Both the position numbers and the translations under genes were made by a program. Positions 1-9,896 of a DNA stretch of 64,000 nucleotides are shown here, piece by piece (the stretch's first letter is position 1; the number at the start of each line of letters is the position of its first letter). The DNA lies in assembly GCF_000510725.1 (NCBI RefSeq), contig NZ_AZNZ01000004.1, positions 124,001 to 188,000 of the forward strand, written 5' to 3'. The notes beneath the pieces are model-generated. The model worked only from the letters and a program-made list of their open reading frames with translations. It ran no database searches and was not told the origin of the DNA. Source of the stretch: Pseudoxanthomonas sp. J31 (lineage in GTDB: Bacteria; Pseudomonadota; Gammaproteobacteria; Xanthomonadales; Xanthomonadaceae).

Positions 1-1276
<1,276 letters not shown>

Positions 1277-1450
1277 CGATCGGCTTCGGCGCGGCGCAAG
1301 GGGGCTCGATTCTAAGCCCTCCGGCGACGCAGCGACCCCCCCTTGCAATCGCGGCCGCAGCGGCGCCGGCGCGACGCACGTGCTTCGATGCAGTGCAGCA
1401 ATCGGCGTATCGGCGCGGCGCTTGCGGCATGACAGCGTTGGCCAGCGCCC

Positions 1451-2692
1451 TCAGCGCAGGCCTTCGCCGATGTGGTCGATGCGGATGCGGTTGGCGAACA
1501 GCGAGAACGCCAGCAGCCCGGCCAGGCCGCCGGCGCGTTCGATCCATGGCGGCAGCCACTGCGGCGGCTCCAGGGTGCCGTCGGCGAACAGCGGCTCGAA
1601 GCGGACCACGTCGTCCAGGGTCATCTTGCCGGCCAGCAGCCAGCGGCACAGGCGCAGGCGGTCGCGTTGCAGGGCCAGGCGGAAGAAGGTGTGCACGCCG
1701 ACCAGGCCGCGCAGGTACACCGTGTCCTTGGTGAAGGCGCAGCCCCCGGAGAGCGGCACGCCGCGGAACACGCGCTGGGCCGAGGCGAAGCTCTCCTCCT
1801 CGCCCTGCCCGGCGCCGAGGAAGTAGCCGAATACCTGCAGGAAGTCCGCGCCGTCCAGGGCCATGGCCACCGCCTCGGTGCGCAGGCTGATGCGCTTCAT
1901 CCGGCCGATGTCGATGCTGCCGGTGATCAGCTCGGCCAGGGTGGCCAGGCCCTCCTGGGTGGCGGTGACCCGCGGCGAGGCCAGGGCCAGGCTCGGCAGC
2001 ACCTCCTGGTTGCGGCCGTTGAGCGCGGTCAGCGAGTGCACCAGGGCCTCGTGGTGGAACAGCTGGCGGCGGTCGTAGTCGCTGAAGGCGGCGCCGGCGC
2101 GCAGGCGGATACGGGTCGCTCCGGCGGCGGCCTTGGCGATCAGCTCCGGGTCCAGCTCGACCTGGACCACCCGGCCGCCGAAGAACTCGTCGAGGTCGCC
2201 CTGCAGCTGCAGGGCCAAGGCGGTCGCCGAGACCGGCACCTGTTCGGCCGGAGAGAACAGTTCGTGGTCCAGCTCGCTGGCGATCTGGATGAAGTGGTGG
2301 GCCGCTTCGCGGGTGGTGGGGCCGTCGCCGGGCAGCGGATCGTCCGGACGCCCGAACAGGGCCACCGCCTCGGCCCCGGCCCGGGCCGTGCCCAGCGCCT
2401 CCAGCAGCCGCGCCGCGCGCTCCCAGCTGCCGGCCGACTCGCGCAGGTAGATGCCCAGCGGGTGGCCGGGGTCGGCGGCGGCGGCCACCGCGCGCAGTTC
2501 GGTGCGGGCGGCGGCGAAGTCCAGCTTCGGGTACTCGACCCGGGGCAGCACCGCCCGACCCTGGCGCCAGGCGGCCAGGAAGGCGTGCTGCACCGCGGCC
2601 GGCCAGCTGGCCAGGCCGAGCAGGCGGATGCCGCGCGCAGCCCGGACCAGGCGCCGGTCCAGTGCGGCATGGCGGGCGATGGCGTCGGTCAT
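1451..2692 (-). CDS. DUF1704 / QEGLA-motif putative zinc metallopeptidase
   Basis: A 413-residue protein of the DUF1704 family, often named flavohemoglobin expression-modulating QEGLA motif protein. The motif QEGLA lies at residues 246-250, and an HExxxH sequence lies at about 214-219 (HHEALVHS). Both are typical of the family, whose eukaryotic members (MATCAP) are zinc-dependent tubulin carboxypeptidases; a peptidase role here is inference. No signal peptide is evident, so a cytoplasmic location is expected. It starts 59 bp after the rsgA stop and is probably cotranscribed with it. ATG at 2692 gives a start matching the conserved N-terminus MTDAIARH. The substrate is unknown. Confidence 0.85.
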   Translation of the reverse strand: MTDAIARHAALDRRLVRAARGIRLLGLASWPAAVQHAFLAAWRQGRAVLPRVEYPKLDFAAARTELRAVAAAADPGHPLGIYLRESAGSWERAARLLEALGTARAGAEAVALFGRPDDPLPGDGPTTREAAHHFIQIASELDHELFSPAEQVPVSATALALQLQGDLDEFFGGRVVQVELDPELIAKAAAGATRIRLRAGAAFSDYDRRQLFHHEALVHSLTALNGRNQEVLPSLALASPRVTATQEGLATLAELITGSIDIGRMKRISLRTEAVAMALDGADFLQVFGYFLGAGQGEEESFASAQRVFRGVPLSGGCAFTKDTVYLRGLVGVHTFFRLALQRDRLRLCRWLLAGKMTLDDVVRFEPLFADGTLEPPQWLPPWIERAGGLAGLLAFSLFANRIRIDHIGEGLR

Positions 2693-2751
2693 CGGCGGCT
2701 CGGCGGCGCATGGGGCCCGGGTGCCCCGCCCGCACCGTACCGCAAACCCGG

Positions 2752-3861
2752 CTAGCGCCGCGGGCGCGGGGCCGGACGCCTGCGCCCGGCAGGGCCGCGG
2801 GCCTCGTTCTTCTGCGCCAGGCGCTGGGCCAGGCGCGCGGCGGCACCGGCCACCTCCTCGCGCAGCTTGAGGTAGTTGGCCAGGCGCTTCGGGTCCAGGG
2901 TGCCGGCCTCGATCGCGGCCAGCACCGCGCAGCCGGGCTCGTTGCGGTGGCTGCAGTCGTTGAAGCGGCACTGGGTGGCCAGCTCCTCGATGTCGCCGAA
3001 CCCGCCGTCGGCCAGCTCCTCCTCGCCGGTGGGCTTGAGCTCGCGCATGCCGGGGGTGTCGACCAGGCAGGCGCCGGAGGGCAGCGCGATCAGCGCACGG
3101 TAGGTGGTGGTGTGGCGGCCGCGCGAGTCGTGGGCGCGCACCTGGCCGGTCTTCATCCGCTCCTCGCCCAGCAGGGTGTTGGTGAGGGTCGACTTGCCGG
3201 CGCCGGAGGAACCGACCAGGACCACGGTCAGGCCTGGCGCCAGCCACGGGGCCAGCTGTGCCGCGGCGCCGCCGTCGCGGGCGTTGAGCGCCAGCACCGG
3301 CACGCCCTGGGCGCGCACGCCGGCCAGCGCTTCCAGCGCGGCTTCCGGATCGGCCCCTTCCAGGTCGGCCTTGGTCAGCACCACCACCGGTTGCACTCCG
3401 CCGCCGCCGACCAGCAGCAGGTAGCGCTCGATCCGGCGCGGGTTGAAGTCCGCGTCCAGGCCGCAGACCACGAAGGCGGTGTCGACGTTGGCCGCGATCA
3501 CCTGCTGCTGGTAGTGCTCGCCGGCGGCGGCGCGCTTGATCGCGGTGCGCCGCGGCAGCAGGGCGAGGATGCGGCGGCCGTCGTGCAGCACCCAGTCGCC
3601 GACCGCGGCGCGCTCGTGCGCCGGCACGCCATCGGGGCGGAACACCGGGCGGCGCATCCATTCCGGCGGTGACTCGGCGCGGAAGCCGGCGTCCGGCGCG
3701 TCGGCCAGCACGTAGCCGGTGCGGTGCTGCTCGCTGACCCGGGCCGGGCGGGCCTGCGGATGCGCCTGGAACAGGGCCTGCCAGGCCGGGTCCTCGGGCG
3801 GGCCGGCCCAGGGCCAGCCAATCCGTTGCAGGGCGGTGTAGTCGGGTCCGGGGAGGTTCAT
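2752..3861 (-). CDS. rsgA: Ribosome small subunit-dependent GTPase A
   Basis: A circularly permuted GTPase that acts late in 30S subunit maturation. The 369 residues show an OB-fold N-terminal part, then the permuted G motifs: G4 VLTKADLE, G1 GSSGAGKST, and G3 DTPGM. The C-terminal zinc finger has the expected Cys/His pattern (CRFNDCSH ... GCAV). The protein ends in an Arg/Pro-rich tail (RRRPAPRPRR). Start at 3861 (MNLPGPDY) was chosen over a longer in-frame start because the extension is low-complexity and unlike the family. It is transcribed away from the aminotransferase gene and towards the QEGLA-motif gene. Confidence 0.93.
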   Translation of the reverse strand: MNLPGPDYTALQRIGWPWAGPPEDPAWQALFQAHPQARPARVSEQHRTGYVLADAPDAGFRAESPPEWMRRPVFRPDGVPAHERAAVGDWVLHDGRRILALLPRRTAIKRAAAGEHYQQQVIAANVDTAFVVCGLDADFNPRRIERYLLLVGGGGVQPVVVLTKADLEGADPEAALEALAGVRAQGVPVLALNARDGGAAAQLAPWLAPGLTVVLVGSSGAGKSTLTNTLLGEERMKTGQVRAHDSRGRHTTTYRALIALPSGACLVDTPGMRELKPTGEEELADGGFGDIEELATQCRFNDCSHRNEPGCAVLAAIEAGTLDPKRLANYLKLREEVAGAAARLAQRLAQKNEARGPAGRRRPAPRPRR

Positions 3862-4033
3862 CGGCAGGCATTGTAGTGCCCGGCCGGTTGGCGGCAGTGG
3901 CGGCGCGCCGGGTTGCTGGCGCTGCCAGCTTCCGTTTCGACCGAAACGGCCGCCAGGACTGGGCTTGCGGTCCCACCGGGGGGCGTTTTTTTCGATACCA
4001 TGCCAGACCTTGCCACGCCCGCTGGGCCCTGCC

Positions 4034-5305
4034 ATGCCGTTCACCGAAAAAACGCTCGCGGTGCGCGAGCGACTGTCGGAAGTCCGCTACGAGATCCGCG
4101 GCGAGCTCAACCGGCGAGCGCATGCGCTCGAGGCAGCAGGACGCAAGCTGATCAAGCTCAACATCGGCAACCCGGGCGCGTTCGGCTTCCGCGCGCCGGA
4201 GCACCTGCAGCAGGCGATCATCCGCGACATCGACAACACCGACCCGTACACCCACCAGCTGGGCCTGCCGGCCGCGCGCGAGGCGCTGGCCGCGGCCTAC
4301 CGCAAGCGCGGCGCGCCGCACGTGGATACCGAGCGGGTGTTCGTCGGCAACGGCGTGTCCGAACTGATCGACATGACCCTGCGCGCCCTGCTCAACCCGG
4401 GCGACGAGGTGCTGGTGCCCTCGCCGGACTACCCGCTGTGGTCGGCCGCCACCATCCTCAACGACGGCCGCCCGGTGTACTACCGCTGCACGCCGGAGAA
4501 CGGCTTCATGCCCGACCCGGTGGAGGTGGAAGCGCTGGTCTCCGCGCGCACCCGGGCGATCGTGCTGATCAACCCGAACAACCCCACCGGCGCGGTGTAC
4601 CCGCGCGCGCTGCTGGAGCGGCTGGTGGACATCGCCCGCCGCCACAACCTGCTGCTGCTGGTGGACGAGATCTACGACCAGGTGCTGTACGACGGCGCCG
4701 AGTTCGTGCCGACCGCGCCGATCGCCGGCGACCACCCGTGCATCACCTTCTCCGGCCTGAGCAAGGTGCACCGCGCCTGCGGCTGGCGCGTGGGCTGGGC
4801 GGTCCTCACCGGTTCGCACGCCCGCACCGCCGAGTACCGCAATGCGCTGGACCTGCTGTCCGGCCTGCGCCTGTGCGCCAACGTCGGCGGCCAGTACGCG
4901 ATCGAGGCGGCGGTCAACGGTCCGGACACCATCAGCGCGCTGTGCGCCCCGGGCGGACGCCTGTACGAGACCCGCCGCGCGGTGGTCGAGGCCTGCGCCG
5001 CCAGCGAGCACCTGCGCCTGATCGAGCCCAAGGGCGCGCTGTACGCCTTCCCCTCGGTGGTGGGCGCGGCCGCGCGCGGCTTCGACGACCACCAGTTCGC
5101 ACTGGAGCTGCTGGAGACCGAGGACGTGCTGATCGTGCCGGGCAGCAGCTTCAACGTCCCCTACCGCGACCACTTCCGCGTGACCCTGCTGCCGGAAGCC
5201 GGGCTGATGCGCGAGGTGTTCGCGCGCATCGACCGGGCGCTGTCGCGGCGCGCCGAGCTCAACACCAAGGTCGTGCCGCTGAAGGCGCGGAACGCGGCGG
5301 CGTAA
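4034..5305 (+). CDS. alaA: Alanine transaminase-like class I aminotransferase
   Basis: PLP-dependent fold-type I aminotransferase, 423 residues, closely resembling E. coli AlaA, which makes alanine from pyruvate and glutamate. Recognisable blocks are LNIGNPGAFGF near residue 42, GNGVSELID, PDYPLW, INPNNPTGAVYP, the aspartate of VDEIYD (D211) and the PLP lysine in GLSKVHR (K244). ATG at 4034 matches the family N-terminus; an upstream in-frame start would add 23 unrelated residues. The next gene begins two bases after this stop, so the two are probably translated from one mRNA. Alanine specificity is inferred from overall similarity; a related amino acid is possible. Confidence 0.88.
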   Translation: MPFTEKTLAVRERLSEVRYEIRGELNRRAHALEAAGRKLIKLNIGNPGAFGFRAPEHLQQAIIRDIDNTDPYTHQLGLPAAREALAAAYRKRGAPHVDTERVFVGNGVSELIDMTLRALLNPGDEVLVPSPDYPLWSAATILNDGRPVYYRCTPENGFMPDPVEVEALVSARTRAIVLINPNNPTGAVYPRALLERLVDIARRHNLLLLVDEIYDQVLYDGAEFVPTAPIAGDHPCITFSGLSKVHRACGWRVGWAVLTGSHARTAEYRNALDLLSGLRLCANVGGQYAIEAAVNGPDTISALCAPGGRLYETRRAVVEACAASEHLRLIEPKGALYAFPSVVGAAARGFDDHQFALELLETEDVLIVPGSSFNVPYRDHFRVTLLPEAGLMREVFARIDRALSRRAELNTKVVPLKARNAAA

Positions 5306-5307
5306 GC

Positions 5308-5943
5308 GTGGCGCAAGGCTTCCTCGCCCTGGGCGATTCCTACACGATCGGGGAAGGCATCGCGGCGGACGGGCGCTGGCCGGTGCAGCTGGCCGCGCTG
5401 CTGCGCGCCGAAGGGCTGGACGTGGGCCAGCCGCGGATCATCGCCACCACCGGCTGGACCACGGATGAGCTGGACGCCGGCATCGATGCCGCCCACGCGC
5501 AGGCGCCGATCCCGGCCGACCACGCCCTGGTCAGCCTGCTGGCAGGCGTGAACGACCAGTACCGCGGGCTGGAGCCGGATGGCTTCCGCACCCGCTTCGC
5601 CGCCCTGCTGCGGCGCGCGGCCGGCTTCGCCGGCGGCGATCCGGCGCGGGTGCTGGTGCTGGCGATCCCGGACTGGGGCGTGACCCCGTTCGCCTTCGCC
5701 CAGGGCCGCGACCGCGCCCTGGTCGCCACCCAGATCGACGCCTTCAACGCCATCTGCCGGGAAGAAGCCGCGCGCGCGGGCGCGCACTGGGTCGACATCG
5801 GCCCGGTCAGCCGCGCACGCGGCGCCGAGCCTGGCATGCTGGCCGACGACGGCCTGCACCCCTCGGCCGCCCTGTATACCCTGTGGGCACGGCTGGCATT
5901 GCCGGCCGCCCGCGCCATCCTGCAAGGCAGGAGTACCCCTTGA
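5308..5943 (+). CDS. SGNH/GDSL-family hydrolase
   Basis: A 211-residue serine esterase/lipase of the SGNH superfamily. Block I is LALGDSYTIGEG with the nucleophilic serine at about residue 11. Block III is LLAGVNDQY with the oxyanion-hole Asn, and block V is DDGLHPS with the catalytic Asp-His pair. No signal peptide is visible, so the product is probably cytoplasmic. GTG at 5308 was chosen because it lies two bases after the aminotransferase stop and starts exactly at the conserved N-terminus. Its own stop overlaps the TTG of the following methyltransferase. The substrate cannot be told from sequence. Confidence 0.88.
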   Translation: MAQGFLALGDSYTIGEGIAADGRWPVQLAALLRAEGLDVGQPRIIATTGWTTDELDAGIDAAHAQAPIPADHALVSLLAGVNDQYRGLEPDGFRTRFAALLRRAAGFAGGDPARVLVLAIPDWGVTPFAFAQGRDRALVATQIDAFNAICREEAARAGAHWVDIGPVSRARGAEPGMLADDGLHPSAALYTLWARLALPAARAILQGRSTP

Positions 5944-6644
5944 ACGCGATGCCCCGACCCCAGCCGCGACCGCTGTCGCGGGACACCGCTGCGCGTATCG
6001 CCAGCAGCTTCCTGCCCGGCACCCTGCTGGGCAACCGCTACCACTACTACTACGCCCGGGCGAAGCTGCGCAGCGACCCGCTGTACCCGGGCGTGTGCGC
6101 GGCCCTGCGCGACGCCGCCGGCCCGCTGCTGGACCTGGGCTGCGGCATCGGCCTGCTGGCCCACGCCCTGCAGCACGAGGGCATCGCCCTGCGCTACTTC
6201 GGCGTGGACAACGACCACCGCAAGATCGCCTCGGCGCGCCGCGCCGCCGCCCGCGCCGGGCTGGTCGACGCCGGCTTCGAGGCGCTGGACCTGTCGCAGG
6301 CGCTGCCGCCGCACCGCGGCAGCGTGGCGATCCTGGACGTGCTGCAGTTCCTGCAGCCGCAGCGCCAGGCCGAGGTGGTCGACGCCATGGTCGCCATGCT
6401 CGAGCCGGGCGCGAAGCTGGTGATCCGCACCGGCCTGGACGACGGCAGCCGCCGCGCCCGCATCACCCGCACCACCGACGTGTTCGCGCGCCTGGTGGGC
6501 TGGATGAACGCCGCGCCGATCCACTACCCGGACGCGGACATGCTGAGGAAGCGTTTCGACGCCGCCGGCCTGCGCAGCGAGTTCTCGCCGCTGGCCGGCG
6601 ACACCCCGTTCAACAACTGGCTGGTCGTCGCCACGCGCGACTGA
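5940..6644 (+). CDS. Class I SAM-dependent methyltransferase
   Basis: A Rossmann-fold methyltransferase of about 234 residues. Motif I is LLDLGCGIGLLAH, followed by an acidic residue in YFGVDNDHR that would hold the ribose of S-adenosylmethionine, and a post-motif VAILDVLQFL. I chose TTG at 5940 because a CAGGAG ribosome binding site ends six bases before it and it overlaps the preceding stop as TTGA; ATG at 5949 is the alternative, with 15 bases of spacing. It forms the third member of a tight unit with the aminotransferase and the SGNH hydrolase. Neither substrate nor pathway is evident. Confidence 0.85.
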   Translation: MNAMPRPQPRPLSRDTAARIASSFLPGTLLGNRYHYYYARAKLRSDPLYPGVCAALRDAAGPLLDLGCGIGLLAHALQHEGIALRYFGVDNDHRKIASARRAAARAGLVDAGFEALDLSQALPPHRGSVAILDVLQFLQPQRQAEVVDAMVAMLEPGAKLVIRTGLDDGSRRARITRTTDVFARLVGWMNAAPIHYPDADMLRKRFDAAGLRSEFSPLAGDTPFNNWLVVATRD

Positions 6645-6688
6645 GCCCTCGCCGGCAGCCGCCGCCCCCGACGGCGGCGGCCGGGCGC

Positions 6689-7465
6689 TCACTCCGGGAT
6701 GACGCTGGCGTAGCCCTGCTCGCGCAGCAGGCACAGCGCCGCCTCGACGATCTCCACGCTGCGCCCGTGCGGCGCGCCCTCGTGCAGCAGCACGATCGCG
6801 CCCGGGCCTAGCCCGCGCTGCAGCCGCTGCAGCACCCGCACCACGTCGCCGTCCACCGCGTCGTAGCCGCGCACGCTCCAGGCCGCGCGCGCCAGCCCCA
6901 GCCGCCGCAGCGGCGCGGCCAGGAACGGATTGGTGTGGCCGGCCACCGCGCGGAACCAGCGCGGCGGCTGCCCGGCCAGTTCGCCGAGCACGGCCTGGGC
7001 GCGTTCCACCTGCGCGGCCATGGCGCGCGGGCCGAGCGCCCAGAACCAGGCCTGCGGATGGCTCCAGGTGTGGTTGGCGACGCCGTGGCCGCGGCGCAGG
7101 ATCTCGCGCACCAGCTCCGGCCGCGCCTGGGCGCGCTGCCCGACCAGGAAGAAGGTGGCCTGCATGCCGTGGCGGTCCAGCGCGTCGAGGATCGCCGGGG
7201 TGTCGTCCGAGGGGCCGTCGTCGATGGTCAGCCAGACCTGGCGTTCGTCGCCCGGCAGGCGCGACAGCGCCGGCGCGTACAGCGTGGCCCGCGGCAGGAA
7301 CACCGGCACGATGAAGGCCGCGTGCGACAGCAGCAGGGCCGGCAGGCCCCAGCGCCAGCCGGCCACCCACCACAGCCCCGCCACCGCCAGCTGCGAGGCG
7401 GCCAGCCAGGCCAGCCAGGCATGCGGCCGGTGCGGGGTGCGATGCAGTGTTGTCGGGCGGCTCAT
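6689..7465 (-). CDS. Membrane-anchored polysaccharide deacetylase (NodB-like)
   Basis: A 258-residue protein with two hydrophobic segments near the N-terminus (about residues 16-35 and 38-58), followed by a NodB-type deacetylase domain. The metal-binding motifs are visible: LTIDDGPSDDT (first Asp pair) and HTWSHP (the HxxxH pair). Later blocks include RAVAGHTNPF, VRGYDAVDGD and LLHEG. Such enzymes remove N-acetyl groups from amino sugars in cell-wall or exopolysaccharides. The N-terminal hydrophobic pair suggests an inner-membrane anchor with the domain in the periplasm. It converges with the methyltransferase gene and diverges from the glutaredoxin gene. The natural polymer is unknown. Confidence 0.87.
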   Translation of the reverse strand: MSRPTTLHRTPHRPHAWLAWLAASQLAVAGLWWVAGWRWGLPALLLSHAAFIVPVFLPRATLYAPALSRLPGDERQVWLTIDDGPSDDTPAILDALDRHGMQATFFLVGQRAQARPELVREILRRGHGVANHTWSHPQAWFWALGPRAMAAQVERAQAVLGELAGQPPRWFRAVAGHTNPFLAAPLRRLGLARAAWSVRGYDAVDGDVVRVLQRLQRGLGPGAIVLLHEGAPHGRSVEIVEAALCLLREQGYASVIPE

Positions 7466-7527
7466 CGCCGCATCATGCCACGCGGCGTAGAATGCAGGCC
7501 CCTGAAAAATCCGTGGTGAGCCCCCGC

Positions 7528-8454
7528 ATGTCCCTGGATCCCGCCCTGCGTTCGCGCATCGAGTCGCTGCTGCAAGCCAACCGCGTCGTGCTGTTCATGA
7601 AGGGCCAGCCGGGCATGCCGCAGTGCGGCTTCTCGGCCAAGGCCAGCGGCATCCTGGAGGACCTGGGCGTGGAGTACGCCCACGTCAACGTGCTGGCCGA
7701 CCAGGAGATCCGCGAGGGCATCAAGGTCTACGGCAACTGGCCGACCATCCCGCAGCTGTACATCGACGGCGAGCTGGTCGGCGGCAGCGACATCATCGAG
7801 CAGCTGGCCTCCAGCGGCGAGCTGTCGCAGATGCTGGGCCTGCCCGCGCCGGACCGCACCCCGCCGCAGGTCACCGTGACCGAGGCCGCCGCCGAGAAGC
7901 TGCGCGGCGCCCTGGCCAGCGAGCCGGGCGCGGCGCTGGCGCTGTCGATCGACGTGCGCTTCCAGCCGCGCTTCCAGATCGTGCCGCGCAACGACAGCGC
8001 CATCGCGGTGGAAACCCAGGGCCTGCGCATCCAGTTCGACCTGTCCAGCGCGCGCCGCGCCAACGGCATCACCATCGACTGGGTGGACGACTTCCGCGGC
8101 CAGGGCCTGGCCATCGACAACCCCAACGCGCCCAAGCCGGTGCAGGCGATCACCCCGGCCGAGGCCGAGCGCCAGGTCGGCACCGGCGAGCTGGTGCTGG
8201 TGGACGTGCGTCCGCCCGAGGAACGCGCGATCGCCTCGCTGCCGGTGCCGCACCGCACCCTGGACGGCGACGGCCGCCCGGCGCTGGAAGCCCTGCCCAA
8301 GGACACCCGCCTGGCCTTCATCTGCCACCACGGCGGCCGCAGCGCGCAGGCCGCGGAGGAGTTCCGCGCCAAGGGCTTCACCGCGGTGTTCAACGTGGAA
8401 GGAGGCATCGACCGCTGGGCACAGGAAGTCGACGGCGGCATCCCGCGCTACTGA
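7528..8454 (+). CDS. grxD: Grx4-type monothiol glutaredoxin fused to a degenerate A-type domain and rhodanese
   Basis: Three domains in 308 residues. Residues about 1-105 are a monothiol glutaredoxin with the CGFS active site (QCGFSAKA) that normally holds a 2Fe-2S cluster with glutathione. Residues about 110-195 resemble an IscA/HesB A-type carrier fold but show none of its cluster-binding cysteines. Residues about 205-308 are a rhodanese domain with the active loop CHHGGRS. The fusion suggests coupling of sulfur or persulfide handling with Fe-S transfer; this is inference. ATG at 7528 starts directly at the Grx fold. A -10-like TAGAAT at 7488-7493 precedes it. The fusion is, to my knowledge, widespread in this family of bacteria. 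Confidence 0.9.
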   Translation: MSLDPALRSRIESLLQANRVVLFMKGQPGMPQCGFSAKASGILEDLGVEYAHVNVLADQEIREGIKVYGNWPTIPQLYIDGELVGGSDIIEQLASSGELSQMLGLPAPDRTPPQVTVTEAAAEKLRGALASEPGAALALSIDVRFQPRFQIVPRNDSAIAVETQGLRIQFDLSSARRANGITIDWVDDFRGQGLAIDNPNAPKPVQAITPAEAERQVGTGELVLVDVRPPEERAIASLPVPHRTLDGDGRPALEALPKDTRLAFICHHGGRSAQAAEEFRAKGFTAVFNVEGGIDRWAQEVDGGIPRY

Positions 8455-8477
8455 GCGCGCGGCGCCAGCCAGCTGGC

Positions 8478-8498
8478 GGCGGCCGCGGCCGCCCTTTT
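8478..8498 (+). terminator. GC-rich hairpin plus T-run after the glutaredoxin fusion
   Basis: The self-complementary block GGCGGCCGCGGCCGCC at 8478-8493 is followed by CTTTT. It lies 24 bases past the stop of the glutaredoxin gene, in the gap before the convergent DUF924 gene, as expected of a rho-independent terminator. Confidence 0.6.
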
Positions 8499-8513
8499 CC
8501 GTTTGCGCCGCCG

Positions 8514-9050
8514 CTAGAACCCGCCGCCGGCGTCGAGCCAGGCCTGCTCCTCCGGCGTGCTGGTGCGCCCCAGGGCGCGGTTGCGGTGCGGGAAGCGGCC
8601 GAAGCGCGCGATTACCTCGCAGTGGGCGATGGCGTAGTCCAGGTAGAGCTTGTCGCCGAGGGCGGTGAACAGTTCCACCGAATGGTCCTGGTCGGCCGGG
8701 TCCTCGGAGTGCTCCAGGGGCAGGTAGAAGAACGCGCGCAGCGCCGGTTCGACCTGCCGGTCGTGGCCGGCCTGCAGCGCGCGCAGCGCGTAGTGCCGCG
8801 CCAGGCCGTCGGTGGCGAAGGCGTGGCCGCTGCCGCGGAACACGTTGCGCGGGATCTGGTCGAGCAGGATCAGCAGGGCCAGGGCCCCTTCCGCCGTCCC
8901 CAGCCAGTGCTCGCACTCGCCGCGCGCCGCCGCCAGGTGCGCCTGCAGGAAGCGCGCCTCGCACTGGCGGTCGAACGCCTCGCCGCCGTTGAACCACGCC
9001 TGCTGCCCGGCCTGGCGCCAGAACTCCACCACTTCGCCCGCGCTTGCCAT
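8514..9050 (-). CDS. DUF924 family protein
   Basis: A 178-residue soluble protein of the DUF924 family, all-helical and TPR-like. Characteristic blocks are VVEFWRQAG at the N-terminus, WFNGGEAFD, LLILLDQIPRNVFRG, YLPLEHSED and FGRFPHRN. No function is established for the family as far as I know, and nothing here adds to it. ATG at 9050 was preferred to an upstream start because it begins right at the conserved FWR block. It diverges from the isomerase-like gene, sharing a 134-bp intergenic region. Confidence 0.88.
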   Translation of the reverse strand: MASAGEVVEFWRQAGQQAWFNGGEAFDRQCEARFLQAHLAAARGECEHWLGTAEGALALLILLDQIPRNVFRGSGHAFATDGLARHYALRALQAGHDRQVEPALRAFFYLPLEHSEDPADQDHSVELFTALGDKLYLDYAIAHCEVIARFGRFPHRNRALGRTSTPEEQAWLDAGGGF

Positions 9051-9184
9051 TGCATCCTCCTCGGTCGTCGCCCCCCGAGCATGCGCCATCGGCCATGCAC
9101 GCGGCGACAGCACCGCGGCAACGCAGCGTGGCGCCGGGCGCTGCTGCCGGCATCATCATGCGCACGTCCCGCAGGAGCCGCCCG

Positions 9185-9811
9185 ATGACGCCACGCTGGT
9201 ACTTCGACTTCGTCTCCCCGTTCTCCTACCTGCACTGGCAGAAGATGCGGCCGCTGGTGCAGGCGGGCCGGGTGCAGCCGGTGCCGGTGGTGTTCGGCGC
9301 GGTGCTGGCCGCGCTGGGCAACCTGGGGCCGGCGGAAATCCCACGCAAGCGCGAATTCATCTACCGCCAGGTGCTGTGGCAGGCGCGGCGCGAGGGGGTG
9401 CCGCTGGTGTTCCCGCTGGCGCATCCGTTCAATCCGTTGCCCGCATTGCGCTTGTGCGTTGCGGCAAACATCCGCCCCGAGGCGATCGACGCGATCTTCG
9501 ACGCGATCTGGCGCCAGGGCCTGGATGGCAGCCCGGCGGCGCTGGCGGAGGCCGGGCGCGGGCTCGGCATCGAGGACGTGGCCGCGGCGATCGGGGCGCC
9601 CGCGGTGAAGCAGAAGCTGCGCGAGCTAACCGATTCAGCCCTGGCGGCCGGCGTGTTCGGCGTGCCCACGCTGGAGGTGGACGGCGGCCTGTTCTGGGGC
9701 AACGACAGCCACGAGCTCATGCTGGCGGTGCTCGAGGACCCCGGACTGCTGCGCGAGGGCCCCCTGGCGGAGATCGGGAAGCTGCCGGTGGGGATCCTGC
9801 GCAAGCGCTGA
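9185..9811 (+). CDS. 2-hydroxychromene-2-carboxylate isomerase family protein (DsbA/GST-kappa fold)
   Basis: A 208-residue thioredoxin-fold protein of the HCCA isomerase/GST kappa group. The N-terminal YFDFVSPFSYL contains the serine that replaces the DsbA cysteine and positions glutathione. The cis-proline loop is FGVPTLEVDG followed by LFWGNDS. Family members isomerise naphthalene-catabolic intermediates or act as glutathione transferases. No aromatic catabolism genes lie nearby, so a general glutathione-dependent role is more likely. An AGGAG site lies about eight bases before the ATG at 9185. Confidence 0.85.
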   Translation: MTPRWYFDFVSPFSYLHWQKMRPLVQAGRVQPVPVVFGAVLAALGNLGPAEIPRKREFIYRQVLWQARREGVPLVFPLAHPFNPLPALRLCVAANIRPEAIDAIFDAIWRQGLDGSPAALAEAGRGLGIEDVAAAIGAPAVKQKLRELTDSALAAGVFGVPTLEVDGGLFWGNDSHELMLAVLEDPGLLREGPLAEIGKLPVGILRKR

Positions 9812-9896
9812 CCACCCCGCTTCCGGCAGTCGCAAGCCGCCGGATTCTGCGATAGGGTTCACGCCGCTCCGCGTGCAGGACGCCTGGGAGGGCCCA

